From Bacillota bacterium (lineage in GTDB: Bacteria; Bacillota; Desulfitobacteriia; Desulfitobacteriales; Desulfitobacteriaceae), in contig JAEWCM010000001.1 in NCBI GenBank assembly GCA_023390635.1, positions 1 to 39,507 of the forward strand: a stretch of 39,507 nt of DNA. The letters run 5' to 3'. Within the stretch, counting starts at the first letter, position 1. Each line of letters starts with the position of its first letter. Shown in pieces: positions 8,504 through 16,425 of the stretch. A program made the position numbers and the translations under genes. Below the pieces are notes generated by a model. It was not told where the DNA came from. It did not search any database and saw only the letters and a program-made list of their open reading frames with translations.

Positions 8504-8589
8504 AAGCATGTAGCTATTTTGGCAGACCATTTAAGTGGTTTATTCAAACTTTAAAAGTCATTTCTGTCGTAATAATGGAGGTGGACACT

Positions 8590-8805
8590 TTGTTTACTAC
8601 TTTTGGTATGTTAACTCCAACAGTTGTGATTGTGCTGTTAATCATCGCTTTAATTATCTTTGGACCTGGAAAATTGCCTGATTTGGGAAAAGCCTTGGGT
8701 AAAGGAATTTCAGAATTTAAAAGTGCAACCAGTGAAGATGATAAAAAAGAGGAAGCAAAGAAAGAAGAAGTTAAAAAAGAGGAACCTAAAAAAGAAGAAG
8801 TATGA
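8590..8805 (+). CDS. tatA: Sec-independent (Tat) translocase subunit TatA/E
   Basis: Small pore-forming component of the twin-arginine export system. It has a short N-terminal transmembrane helix (about residues 8-25), the family motif IFGPGKLPDLGKALGKGI, the amphipathic helix, and a charged cytoplasmic tail. The tail is a low-complexity run of KKEEA/KKEEV/KKEEP units. TTG 8590 is the best start: GGAGGTG (8577-8583) lies 6 nt before it. The ATG at 8575 would place the ribosome site inside the coding region. No tatC is adjacent. Fe-S and other cofactor proteins of anaerobic respiration are usual Tat cargo in this kind of organism, but no cargo is identified here. Confidence 0.93.
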   Translation: MFTTFGMLTPTVVIVLLIIALIIFGPGKLPDLGKALGKGISEFKSATSEDDKKEEAKKEEVKKEEPKKEEV

Positions 8806-8840
8806 GGTTTTTCTCATAACGAAGCTTTATTTCTTTCTTA

Positions 8841-8864
8841 AAAGAGCCGGGAAGGCTCTTTTTT
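8841..8864 (+). terminator. Intrinsic terminator of tatA
   Basis: AAAGAGCC (8841-8848), a 5-nt loop, then GGCTCTTT (8854-8861), continuing into a T run. This is a clear Rho-independent terminator about 35 nt after the tatA stop. Confidence 0.88.
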
Positions 8865-8960
8865 GTTTTATACGCGGAACAGAATAGTGCGTAATGGTTA
8901 AGATTGAATAAATTTGCATATACTCCCTGTAAGACCTCAGAGTGAAGGAGTCATCATAGT

Positions 8961-10025
8961 ATGATAATTTATCCCTTAGTGCGGGAAGTCTTTCCTCAAG
9001 TTAAAAGAGAGTTAGCGAAGTGGGAACAGGAAGCAGAATTGATTCCAAATTTTGATTTAAGATCGCAGGCATTGGAGAGTATTTGTAATAAAAGCTTTCA
9101 CTGCATGGGGGGGGCAGTATACGCTTTGTATCCCCAAGCATCAAGGGAAACGGTGATTCGTTTTATTGTGGCCTATCAGACCATTAGCGATTATTTGGAT
9201 AATCTGGTAGACAATATGGGAGTATATGATGAAAAGGCTTTTGCTCAGCTCCATTTAGCCATGGAGGACGGATTGCAGCCAGAAAAACCTCTGCATGATT
9301 ATTACCGTTATTACCCTCACAGGGAAGACCACTACTTACTTAAATTGATTGAAGTATGCCGGGAATGTTTAAAATCATTGCCTCAGAAAAATTTGGTTAA
9401 TGAAGAAATGATCTGGCAGGCCAGACAATATAGTTATCTGCAGACTTATAAGCATTTAGATCCTGACGTACGTGAAAAGAGGCTATCTCAATGGATAGCT
9501 TCTCATAGAAGTCAATATCCTCTTAATGAGTGGGAACTGGCTGCAGCGACAGGTTCGACTTTAGGTATTTTCGTGCTTTTTTCAGCTGCCTGTAATTCTC
9601 AACTGAAAAAAGAGGAAGTCGTTAATATTATGAGGGTGTATTTTCCCTGGATTAACAGTATTCATATTTTATTGGATTATTTGATTGATTTGCAGGAAGA
9701 TCAGGAGACAGGGCAATTTAACTTTGTAGAATATTATCGCAATACGGAGCAAGCCAACAGACGCTTGAGATATATACTGACAGAAGTGCAAAAAGGAGTA
9801 AAAGGCCTTAATTATGCGCAATTTCATAAAACAGTCCTGCAAGGTTTGTTGGCTATGTATCTCTCAGATCCTAAGGTTGAATTATCAGCTATGAGCATAG
9901 ATAAAAACGCTTTAAATAAAATTGAAATTGTGATGGTAAGAGATGGGCTATTGGATGAGGGCGGTACAAAAACAAAAATTCTCTGTTGGATATGTGGAAA
10001 TTTAAGAAAGATGAGAATTCTGTAA
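8961..10025 (+). CDS. ytpB: YtpB-like (DUF2600) tetraprenyl-beta-curcumene synthase family protein
   Basis: The 354-residue protein resembles B. subtilis YtpB, a class IB terpene synthase that cyclises or dephosphorylates long all-trans prenyl diphosphates to C35 sesquarterpenes. Two acidic metal-binding segments are visible, TISDYLDNLVDN (about residue 75) and ILLDYLIDLQED (about 240). FHCMGGAVYALYP near residue 50 is also typical of the family. There is no signal peptide; most members act at the membrane face. Its 3' end is convergent with, and 13 nt from, a polyprenyl diphosphate synthase gene, which would supply the substrate. Start at ATG 8961 after GTGAAGGAG (8941-8949). The product chemistry here (chain length, cyclic or not) is inferred from the family only. 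Confidence 0.82.
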   Translation: MIIYPLVREVFPQVKRELAKWEQEAELIPNFDLRSQALESICNKSFHCMGGAVYALYPQASRETVIRFIVAYQTISDYLDNLVDNMGVYDEKAFAQLHLAMEDGLQPEKPLHDYYRYYPHREDHYLLKLIEVCRECLKSLPQKNLVNEEMIWQARQYSYLQTYKHLDPDVREKRLSQWIASHRSQYPLNEWELAAATGSTLGIFVLFSAACNSQLKKEEVVNIMRVYFPWINSIHILLDYLIDLQEDQETGQFNFVEYYRNTEQANRRLRYILTEVQKGVKGLNYAQFHKTVLQGLLAMYLSDPKVELSAMSIDKNALNKIEIVMVRDGLLDEGGTKTKILCWICGNLRKMRIL

Positions 10026-10060
10026 CCTATGGAATTATCTACTGAGCTAATTCCATAGGT
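10025..10060. terminator. Perfect 13-bp inverted repeat shared by two convergent 3' ends
   Basis: ACCTATGGAATTA (10025-10037) and TAATTCCATAGGT (10048-10060) are exact reverse complements with a 10-nt loop. The left arm starts at the last base of the ytpB stop; the right arm codes for the last residues of the minus-strand prenyl synthase. It may work as a two-way transcript end, although neither side has a good T tract. Confidence 0.6.
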
Positions 10061-11043
10061 ATTTGACGCATCAGATCTTCAGCCAGGTTAATAAGAAAAG
10101 TCTTGGAGTTGCTGACAGGCAAAGGATTAAGACTATTTTTGGCGTTATTGATGCAGTCTTGTGCGATCTTAATACTTTGTTCAATATAGCTGTTTTCTTC
10201 CAGGAAGGTTTGAATCTTAAATAATTCTTCATCATCAATTTGTTGTCTAAGAATGATATCTTTAACCCACTGGTTGGAAGAAGAGTCTTGTAAACACAAA
10301 ATCAAAGGCAGAGTAATATGCCCTTGGGTCAAATCTTTATTGACAGGTTTTCCAATCTTGCTCCTTATTCCTACATAATCTTTCAGGTCATCGATGATCT
10401 GAAAGGCATAGCCAATTTGCGTTCCAAATTGGTCGAATATCATTAACTGGGTGTCGGAGGCCCCGGCACAGGAAGCGCCTGCTTTGCAGCTGGCAGTCAA
10501 TAAAGCGGACGTTTTTTGTTCCATCCGTTTAAAGTATTGACTTAAAGAGAGCTGAGGATCAAATTTTTCTCCCGCCTGATTGATTTCTCCGCTGCACATA
10601 GCCTGGATGGCTTGACACATATATTCCATGGGCTTTAAAAGATTGTGGGAAGCCAACAGGGAAAAAGCCTGAGCAAAAATATAATCACCGGTCAGCACGG
10701 CAGCATAATTACCTAAATCAGAGTTTGTAGTGGAAACTCCACGGCGCAAATCGGCCTGATCAATAATATCGTCGTGAACCAAAGAAGCCGTATGTATTAA
10801 TTCACTGGCAACAGCAGCATCAATCATTGCCAGATTTAGAGGAGAAAAACACATACCGCTTTGAATGACGAGGAGAGGACGCAGACGTTTACCGCCTGAT
10901 TGAAGCAGTTTCAGACATGCTTCTTGCGTTAGTCCATCAGCTTGCCTTAAGAGGTGGTAAAGCTTCTCCTCAACCAGAGTAAGCTCATGAAAAGAGAAAG
11001 GGGAAATATTTGAACGGGTATTTGCTGGTTGATATAATTCCAT
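10039..11043 (-). CDS. Trans-polyprenyl diphosphate synthase (HepT / IspB-type)
   Basis: All-trans polyprenyl diphosphate synthase that chains isopentenyl diphosphate onto an allylic primer. The 334-residue protein has GGKRLRP (IPP binding), the first aspartate-rich motif LVHDDIIDQADLRRG, and the second motif QIIDDLKDYVG. The residues before the first motif (ASELIHTASLVHDD) are small, as in long-chain enzymes, so the product could be the quinone side chain (heptaprenyl or longer) and the YtpB substrate. Chain length cannot be fixed by eye. ATG 11043 follows CCTCC (11050-11054 on the plus strand, GGAGG in the transcript). It is convergent with the ytpB-like gene. A separate small HepS subunit is not seen next to it. 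Confidence 0.9.
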   Translation of the reverse strand: MELYQPANTRSNISPFSFHELTLVEEKLYHLLRQADGLTQEACLKLLQSGGKRLRPLLVIQSGMCFSPLNLAMIDAAVASELIHTASLVHDDIIDQADLRRGVSTTNSDLGNYAAVLTGDYIFAQAFSLLASHNLLKPMEYMCQAIQAMCSGEINQAGEKFDPQLSLSQYFKRMEQKTSALLTASCKAGASCAGASDTQLMIFDQFGTQIGYAFQIIDDLKDYVGIRSKIGKPVNKDLTQGHITLPLILCLQDSSSNQWVKDIILRQQIDDEELFKIQTFLEENSYIEQSIKIAQDCINNAKNSLNPLPVSNSKTFLINLAEDLMRQIPMELAQ

Positions 11044-11290
11044 TAGGAACCTCCGATGTTTCGTATTACAATTCTATTATGCCAATCCTGCTTCCAAGCG
11101 ATACATGTAATCTTCTTTACCGGCAAAGGAGAAATAGAGCAAAATAAACATATGATAAGAATAGAGGAGAAAATGTTTTAGCATTTTTGATGATTATGGG
11201 ACAAAGTTGAAGAAAACAACGGGCTATTGTATGCTAGTAAATAATAATGTCAAATAAATTCAAAAAGAAACTAATTGGGGGTCGAAAGTA

Positions 11291-12031
11291 ATGGACGCAC
11301 CGATAGATCTAAATTTATCAGGGTTAGGAAAAGCCAGTGGAGGCAAATTCGGCAATGTGAATATTTCCGGATTTGGTGAGTTAAATGGGAATGTGGAAGC
11401 GGAATTGATACAGATATCCGGAGCAGGGAGTATTACAGGAAATACTGCGGCAGCGAGAATTCGAATTAATGGTACGGGTACGATCAAGGGAGATCTGGAA
11501 ACCCAATATGTAGAGAATACTGGTAATTTTAAAGTGGACGGTCAGGCCACCGTCAAAGAATGGGTCAATGAGGGGAGAACCAGAATTGACGGCGAGCTTA
11601 AGGGCAGCAAAATTTTTTCTCAAGGTTATCTGAGTGTAGGAAATAGTGTTCAATGCGAAAATTTCTATTCCAAAGGCTCCTTTGCTGTCGATAATAATAT
11701 TGAAGCAGGTATTATTGAGATTGAAATCGGTGGCTTTTGTGCTGTGAAAGAAATTCTAGGAAAGGAAATTTTGATTCATAAACAGAATAAACTCAATTTA
11801 CGCAGCTTCTCTAAATTTCTTAATCCTTTATTGGGAAGAAACCGGGAATGGGAAAAGTTAAAGTGTACCAAGATTGAAGGAGAGAGGATTGAAATTGAGT
11901 ACACGGATGCCCATCTGGTGATAGGCCAGAATATTAAGATAGGTCCAGAGTGCCGGATTGATGAAGTTGTTTTTAAGGGTGAAATAGAGGTTGATGAAAC
12001 GGCTTGGGTTGGTAAACAAACGAAAGAATAA
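11291..12031 (+). CDS. Bactofilin-like polymer-forming cytoskeletal protein
   Basis: A 246-residue product made of short beta-strand repeats rich in G, I, V and N, such as FGNVNISGFGELNGNVEAE and ISGAGSITGNTAAARIRING. Such repeats are typical of a right-handed beta-helix of the bactofilin (DUF583) kind, as in B. subtilis YhbE/YhbF. No signal peptide or membrane helix is present, which fits cytoplasmic filaments that scaffold envelope enzymes. A break in the repeats at about residues 165-200 (KQNKLNLRSFSKFLNPLLG) is more charged and less regular. ATG 11291 is preceded by GGGGG (about 11277-11281). It lies just upstream of, and in the same direction as, a cell-surface protein gene. Filament formation is inferred from family resemblance. 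Confidence 0.75.
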   Translation: MDAPIDLNLSGLGKASGGKFGNVNISGFGELNGNVEAELIQISGAGSITGNTAAARIRINGTGTIKGDLETQYVENTGNFKVDGQATVKEWVNEGRTRIDGELKGSKIFSQGYLSVGNSVQCENFYSKGSFAVDNNIEAGIIEIEIGGFCAVKEILGKEILIHKQNKLNLRSFSKFLNPLLGRNREWEKLKCTKIEGERIEIEYTDAHLVIGQNIKIGPECRIDEVVFKGEIEVDETAWVGKQTKE

Positions 12032-12106
12032 AAAGGAGAATTGCCGGAGTTTGGCGAACTCTAAAAAGAAAATGATTAAATCATTGTTGAAACGGAGGCA
12101 GATTTA

Positions 12107-14206
12107 ATGGCAGCAAAGAAAAATTTAAAACGGTTACTAAGTACTATCCTTATCCTGGGATTGAGTCTTATTGCTGTAAAACCATATTCTGTGTTGGCCG
12201 ATACATCTACCGCAAGAATTTATGGTACTGACAAATACCAGACGGCAGTAGCTGTTAGCCGGGCTGGATGGCCAGATGGAGCGGATACGGCTATCTTGGC
12301 TTACGGCGAAAACTACCCTGATGCTTTATGTGCCACTCCTTTAGCGACTAAATATAAAGCACCTGTATTGCTGACCGGAAAACAAGCGCTCAATGTAGAT
12401 ACGGCTGCAGAATTAACCCGCTTGAGAGTAAAGCAGGTGTACATTGTGGGCGGCGTTGCCGTTGTATCCGAGAATGTAGAAAGTAAGTTAAAACAGATGG
12501 GAATCAAGGTTACCAGGTATTCAGGAATTGATATGTATGAAACTTCTGTCAAAGTCGCTAAAGCGGTAGGCACCGCAAACGGGTTCATGGTTACCAGCGG
12601 AGATGACTTTGCCGATGCGGTCTCGATTGCCCCCGTTGCCGCACAGAAGGGAATGCCGGTAGTACTTATTCCCAAGGATAAATTTACTAAAGCTTTGACA
12701 GATTTCTTCAAGAGTATGAAAAAGAATAAAAGTTATCTGATTGGGAATCCAAGTGAATTTAGCGATGAGGTATTGAATCAGCTTCCCAACCTGCAAACCG
12801 TGACAGGCAGCAATCGTTATGAGCGGAATATTAATGTTCTCAATTTCTTTTCAGCAGATTTAGATCTTTCCTCAATCTACATAGCAACGGGAAGAGATTT
12901 TGCCGATGCTTTAGCTGCCACCTCCCTGGCACAAAAGAAAAGCTCAGCGGTTATTCTGGTGGACAAGGATTGGGTCCCATCGGTTGTGCAAAGATTCTTA
13001 GCTTCCAAAGTAATTAATAATATCACAATTATCGGTGGCTATGGAGCCATCACCAATGCAACGGAACGGCAGCTTGCCGAAGCCCCTCCGACATTGACAT
13101 ATCTCTATAGTGTCAATGTGGAGGCTTTTGACAATGAAAAGTATGAGATTCCCAGCACTGTGACCGCTTTACGCAGTGATGGACAAAGAGAAGAAGTACC
13201 TGTCACATGGGAACTTTCTTCTTTGAAATTTAAACCGGGCGTATATAACTTTGAAGGAAGCGTTCCAGGAACGAGTCAAAAGGCAAAGTTGATTTTAACC
13301 GTTAAACCTTCGATTGCCTCCCTTGTGCCCGCAACAGGTTATGTCTATTCAAACAGTGAATACATGCTGCCGAAAACGGTTTATGCCAATTTGACAGACG
13401 GAACAGGTGCAGACGTGCCTGTGACATGGAACAGTCCAGACTTAAGTACCTTTAAACCAGGAATTTATACCATTACAGGTAAGGTGGCTGGGAGCAATTC
13501 ACCTGCTCAATTAAAACTTACGGTCAGGCCCGCCATTTTGTCCCTGCAAAACTTAACAGCTTCCACCTATATGGGTAACAGTGATTATGTACTGCCTGAC
13601 AAGGTAAGGGTGAATTTGGTTGACGGTACGTCGGAAGATGTCTCAGTGACTTGGAATATGACTGGGGTAGACATAAGTAAGGTTGGAGTATACCCTGCAT
13701 TGGGAATCATCGAAGGGACCCCTTTGCTGGCAGACTTGCAATTCAAAGTGAAGCCGGAGATTAAGTCTCTGCAGCAGGCGACTGCTTCTGTATACAGCAA
13801 TACTGACGGAAAATATACCTTGCCTGAAAAAGTGACGGCAACCTTAGCAGATGGAACCACGGAAGAGGTAAAAGTCTCTTGGAATACGGTTGGATTAGTT
13901 GTAAGCAGGCCCGGAACCTATGACCTTACCGGAAAAGTGCAAGGTACTTCCCTTATTCCTCAGTTAAGGGTCGATGTTAAATATTCCATTGTTGCTATCC
14001 AGCAGTCTTATGCCTATATATATTCCAACAGCAGTTATACTCTGCCTGATAAAGTTTGGATCAATTTAGCTAATGGAACATGGGAATATGTACCTGTGAC
14101 CTGGGATACTTCCAAGTTAATTACTACGAAACCAGGAGTGTTTGATTTAACAGGAACGGTTGACCAATCGTCCATTTCAGCAAAAATTAAAGTAACGGTT
14201 TACTAA
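12107..14206 (+). CDS. Surface protein with three CWB2 cell-wall repeats and five Ig-like repeats
   Basis: A 699-residue exported protein. Residues 1-31 form a signal peptide (basic start, hydrophobic core, cleavage near VLADT). Residues about 35-320 hold three CWB2 (PF04122-type) repeats, seen as ARIYGTDKYQTAVAVSR, VTRYSGIDMYETSVKVAK and VTGSNRYERNINVLNFF, with DFADA and IVGG/IIGG strands. CWB2 triplets bind anionic wall polymers. Residues about 330-699 contain five repeats of about 74 residues of the Big_4 (PF07532) type, each with Y..P..V...L.DG....VPVTW and KPG.Y...G.V.G motifs. There is no LPxTG, so CWB2 is probably the anchor. It is followed by a strong terminator. It probably serves as an S-layer-like or adhesive wall protein; ligand unknown. 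Confidence 0.9.
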   Translation: MAAKKNLKRLLSTILILGLSLIAVKPYSVLADTSTARIYGTDKYQTAVAVSRAGWPDGADTAILAYGENYPDALCATPLATKYKAPVLLTGKQALNVDTAAELTRLRVKQVYIVGGVAVVSENVESKLKQMGIKVTRYSGIDMYETSVKVAKAVGTANGFMVTSGDDFADAVSIAPVAAQKGMPVVLIPKDKFTKALTDFFKSMKKNKSYLIGNPSEFSDEVLNQLPNLQTVTGSNRYERNINVLNFFSADLDLSSIYIATGRDFADALAATSLAQKKSSAVILVDKDWVPSVVQRFLASKVINNITIIGGYGAITNATERQLAEAPPTLTYLYSVNVEAFDNEKYEIPSTVTALRSDGQREEVPVTWELSSLKFKPGVYNFEGSVPGTSQKAKLILTVKPSIASLVPATGYVYSNSEYMLPKTVYANLTDGTGADVPVTWNSPDLSTFKPGIYTITGKVAGSNSPAQLKLTVRPAILSLQNLTASTYMGNSDYVLPDKVRVNLVDGTSEDVSVTWNMTGVDISKVGVYPALGIIEGTPLLADLQFKVKPEIKSLQQATASVYSNTDGKYTLPEKVTATLADGTTEEVKVSWNTVGLVVSRPGTYDLTGKVQGTSLIPQLRVDVKYSIVAIQQSYAYIYSNSSYTLPDKVWINLANGTWEYVPVTWDTSKLITTKPGVFDLTGTVDQSSISAKIKVTVY

Positions 14207-14221
14207 TTCAATTTCTTGATG

Positions 14222-14282
14222 AGAGTCTCCCTGTCGGCAACTAGTATTGTCTGGCAGGGAGACTCTTTTTTTGCATTAATTT
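14222..14282 (+). terminator. Strong intrinsic terminator of the CWB2 surface protein gene
   Basis: AGAGTCTCCCTG (14222-14233) pairs perfectly with CAGGGAGACTCT (14265-14276), followed by a run of T to 14282. Confidence 0.92.
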
Positions 14283-14360
14283 AGTTTAAAAAACCGGTGC
14301 GGAGTGCATGAATTGTGATTTGAATGTTAAGACTATCAGATAAATTAAGGAGGTGAGCAG

Positions 14361-14831
14361 ATGCTTGAGAATATTGGACCGTATTTTTATATTATATTTG
14401 TTGCCATAACAGCAATTGGTGCCTATGCCATAATACCGAAGCAGGATTTGAAAAAATATTTTCTTTATGGTCTAGTCTTTGGTGCAGTCGGCGATATCCT
14501 TGTTTATTCGACGATCCACAGTTTAGGATTAGCAGGGTACCTGGGATTTGAAGAATTAAAAGTATTGAATGATTATTCTATTTTTACTCCCATAACATGG
14601 TTATTTGCTTTCATGATTTTTTTTTATTTTTTACCGGTCAGGCCGGTTTTTCTTATTATCTATATTGCGGCTTGGACAGCTTTAAATTATTCGGTGGGAT
14701 TAGTCATGGAGAATCTGGGATTATTCTGGCATGCTCATATATATTATTATTTCGAGCCGCTTGTCTTTGCTGCCTGGTATTCAATAGCGGCGTTTGGATT
14801 TAGAAAATTGGAAAAAAGATATCGAGTTTGA
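14361..14831 (+). CDS. Small multi-pass membrane protein (CBO0543-like)
   Basis: The 156-residue product has four or five transmembrane segments (about residues 7-24, 32-50, 73-91, 95-115 and 130-148) and a short basic C-terminus. The aromatic pattern HAHIYYYFEPLVFAAWY near the end and the overall layout resemble the CBO0543 family of clostridial membrane proteins, whose function is unknown. ATG 14361 follows AAGGAGGTGAG (14347-14357). It stands alone after a terminator, so it probably has its own promoter. I can suggest no function. Confidence 0.7.
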   Translation: MLENIGPYFYIIFVAITAIGAYAIIPKQDLKKYFLYGLVFGAVGDILVYSTIHSLGLAGYLGFEELKVLNDYSIFTPITWLFAFMIFFYFLPVRPVFLIIYIAAWTALNYSVGLVMENLGLFWHAHIYYYFEPLVFAAWYSIAAFGFRKLEKRYRV

Positions 14832-14961
14832 TGAAGTAAAAGCTAAAAAGAAAGGTCGTTTTTGAAAATTTGATTTCAGATATTTTCTCTTGCACGAATA
14901 TGAAACATATGTTCTAATAAAAGAAACGTGTATTCTTTTAAGGGTTTTGAAGGAGAGAATA

Positions 14962-15210
14962 ATGAAGCTTATAGATCAGTCAATTGAGCTCATTGCTTGG
15001 TTTGATACGGAAGGAATTCCTCATCCAGTGCGGTTTCGTTATAATGGTTCGGTGATTAGAATCCAGCAGATCACACAAATGATGGAAGAAGGTTATGATA
15101 GAAGCAGGCGGAAAGTATTCCGGTGTCAGAGCGAAGTATTAGGCAGGGTAAGAGTGTTTGAATTGAAATTTGAGTATAGCTCTTGTAAATGGGTACTATG
15201 GAAGATGTGA
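14962..15210 (+). CDS. Small conserved-looking protein of unknown function (82 aa)
   Basis: The predicted 82-residue protein begins MKLIDQSIELIAWFD, with ATG 14962 behind AAGGAGAG (14950-14957). It is rich in beta-strand-like stretches: HPVRFRYNGSVIRI, VFRCQSEVLGRVRVFELKFEY and CKWVLWKM. I recall similar 80-90 residue clostridial proteins of unknown role, but this cannot be checked here. There is no signal peptide or membrane segment. It is followed after 2 nt by another small gene and then an amidase gene, in the same direction, so the three may be cotranscribed. Confidence 0.55.
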   Translation: MKLIDQSIELIAWFDTEGIPHPVRFRYNGSVIRIQQITQMMEEGYDRSRRKVFRCQSEVLGRVRVFELKFEYSSCKWVLWKM

Positions 15211-15212
15211 TA

Positions 15213-15416
15213 ATGAAAAATAAATTGGCAAAACGCTCGTCACATCGTGGCGGGCTTTACATATATATAGAAAGGACGGACAGTAAGGCCGAATATGAAA
15301 TCCTAAATGAGATTGGAGAGCGCGTTATATGCGTGGAAATCAAGCTTGATAACATAAGCAATATTCCTGAACGGGTATTTGAGGTAGAAAAAGGGTTGAC
15401 TGAAGGAGTGGAATAA
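15213..15416 (+). CDS. Small hypothetical protein (67 aa)
   Basis: Begins MKNKLAKRSSHRGG, with ATG 15213 two bases after the stop of the previous small gene and GGAAG (15200-15204) as a modest ribosome site. An in-frame ATG at 15189 would overlap the upstream gene. The N-terminus is basic; the rest is mixed beta and acidic (GLYIYIERTDSKAEYEI). Not recognised. Tight packing between two genes and a stop just before the amidase start are the main support for it being real. Confidence 0.45.
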   Translation: MKNKLAKRSSHRGGLYIYIERTDSKAEYEILNEIGERVICVEIKLDNISNIPERVFEVEKGLTEGVE

Positions 15417-15418
15417 TC

Positions 15419-16204
15419 TTGTCTTATCAGGTCATAGAAAAGCTTCTCGATAAATATAACCGCCCCCGCAAGGGACTCACGCCAGTGGGCTTTGTTGTGC
15501 ACTCGACGGCGACACCGGGAGCCACAGCGCAGGCTGAATTCATCTATTTCAACGGCGCAGACCGGCAGGCTTCAGCCCATTATTTTGTGGATTGGACAGA
15601 GATCATCCGCACCATCCCAGAAAACGAACAGGCTTGGCATGCCGGGCCGACGGCGAACAGACTGTACTTATCGGTGGAAATGTGCGAACCGGCGGGAAAC
15701 GATCCTGCGAAGTTCGCTGAGGTGTGGGGGCGGACAGTATGGCTGGTGGCGGATGCTTGTGTCCGGTATGGTTGGGGTACTGGTCCGAATGTGTTTTCAC
15801 ACCGTGGGATCAGTCAGATGTATGGCGAGACGAACCATACTGATCCGATTGATTTTTTTTCGAGTTATGGTCGAACGTGGGAACAGTTTTTATCGGCGAT
15901 AGATACAGAGATAGCTGAATTAAAAAAACCGGGAGAAGGAGATGATTTTGAGATGGAAAATGTAGTGGTCTATTACACGGCAAAGGATTTTTCTACAGCC
16001 CAAATGATTGCTGATATGTACGGAGGTTGTGCGACGTTCTGCCGAAATGGGCAAGCGGCAGTTCATGCGGATGCAAAAAAGGCGAAGCGAATCTTCACAG
16101 TAGGTGGTCCTGCGCTGAACCTGCCGGGGGAAATCTACATGTCTGGTAATACGGCATTTGACACGATGGCCGCTGTGGTGGCGAAGTTGAAGGGAGGAAT
16201 TTGA
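15419..16204 (+). CDS. N-acetylmuramoyl-L-alanine amidase (Amidase_2), phage endolysin-like
   Basis: The 261-residue protein has an N-terminal Amidase_2/PGRP domain (about residues 1-165). Zn ligands are suggested by GFVVHSTATPG and ETNHTDPIDFF, with SHRGI between and AWHAGPTANR in the middle. This domain cuts the MurNAc-L-Ala bond of peptidoglycan. The C-terminal part (about 185-261; VVVYYTAKDFSTAQMIA, FTVGGPALNLPG) looks like a CWB2-type wall-binding unit. There is no signal peptide, as in phage endolysins. The start is TTG 15419 behind AAGGAG (15403-15408). The gene looks richer in G+C than its neighbours, which suggests transfer. It is probably a domesticated or leftover prophage lysin, next to a tRNA gene; no holin, integrase or structural genes are seen. 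Confidence 0.85.
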   Translation: MSYQVIEKLLDKYNRPRKGLTPVGFVVHSTATPGATAQAEFIYFNGADRQASAHYFVDWTEIIRTIPENEQAWHAGPTANRLYLSVEMCEPAGNDPAKFAEVWGRTVWLVADACVRYGWGTGPNVFSHRGISQMYGETNHTDPIDFFSSYGRTWEQFLSAIDTEIAELKKPGEGDDFEMENVVVYYTAKDFSTAQMIADMYGGCATFCRNGQAAVHADAKKAKRIFTVGGPALNLPGEIYMSGNTAFDTMAAVVAKLKGGI

Positions 16205-16255
16205 TTTCCAAACATATAGATTGGAAGATATCAAGTGTAAAGAAATAAGAATAAA

Positions 16256-16290
16256 CAAAGAAACTACGGTTTAAATCCGTAGTTTCTTTG
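16256..16290. terminator. Bidirectional terminator between the amidase gene and tRNA-Leu
   Basis: CAAAGAAACTACGG (16256-16269) pairs perfectly with CCGTAGTTTCTTTG (16277-16290) around a 7-nt loop. T-rich sequence follows on either strand, so it can end the plus-strand amidase transcript and the minus-strand tRNA transcript. Confidence 0.88.
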
Positions 16291-16326
16291 TTGTGTGTAT
16301 ATTTATGAGTATTTAAATTTTAAAGT

Positions 16327-16413
16327 TGGTGCGGTCGAGAGGACTTGAACCTCCATGCCCTTGCGAGCACTAGAACCTGAATCTAGCGCGTCTGCCAGTT
16401 CCGCCACGACCGC
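16327..16413 (-). tRNA. tRNA-Leu (anticodon CAG)
   Basis: On the minus strand the sequence folds as a class II (long variable arm) tRNA. The acceptor strands GCGGTCG (16407-16413) and CGACCGC (16311-16317 as offset within the line, that is 16331-16337) pair fully. A D arm begins TGGCGGAACTGGCAGAC. The anticodon stem CTAGA/TCTAG encloses the loop TTCAGGT, giving anticodon CAG (plus-strand 16377-16379). The variable arm is TGCTCGCAAGGGCA and the T arm has GGTTCAAGTCC. The discriminator is A, and CCA is encoded (16327-16329). It reads leucine codon CUG. Confidence 0.96.
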
Positions 16414-16425
16414 GTGACAAAACTT

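Noticed and set aside
15492..15902. A second long open frame overlapping the amidase gene on the same strand
   Set aside because: It is Arg- and Trp-rich without known motifs, has no ribosome site, and lies fully inside the well-supported amidase frame; it is a by-product of the higher G+C there.
15419..16413. Prophage attachment site at tRNA-Leu
   Set aside because: I looked for a second copy of the tRNA 3' end in the nearby upstream sequence and saw none, and there is no integrase in the window.
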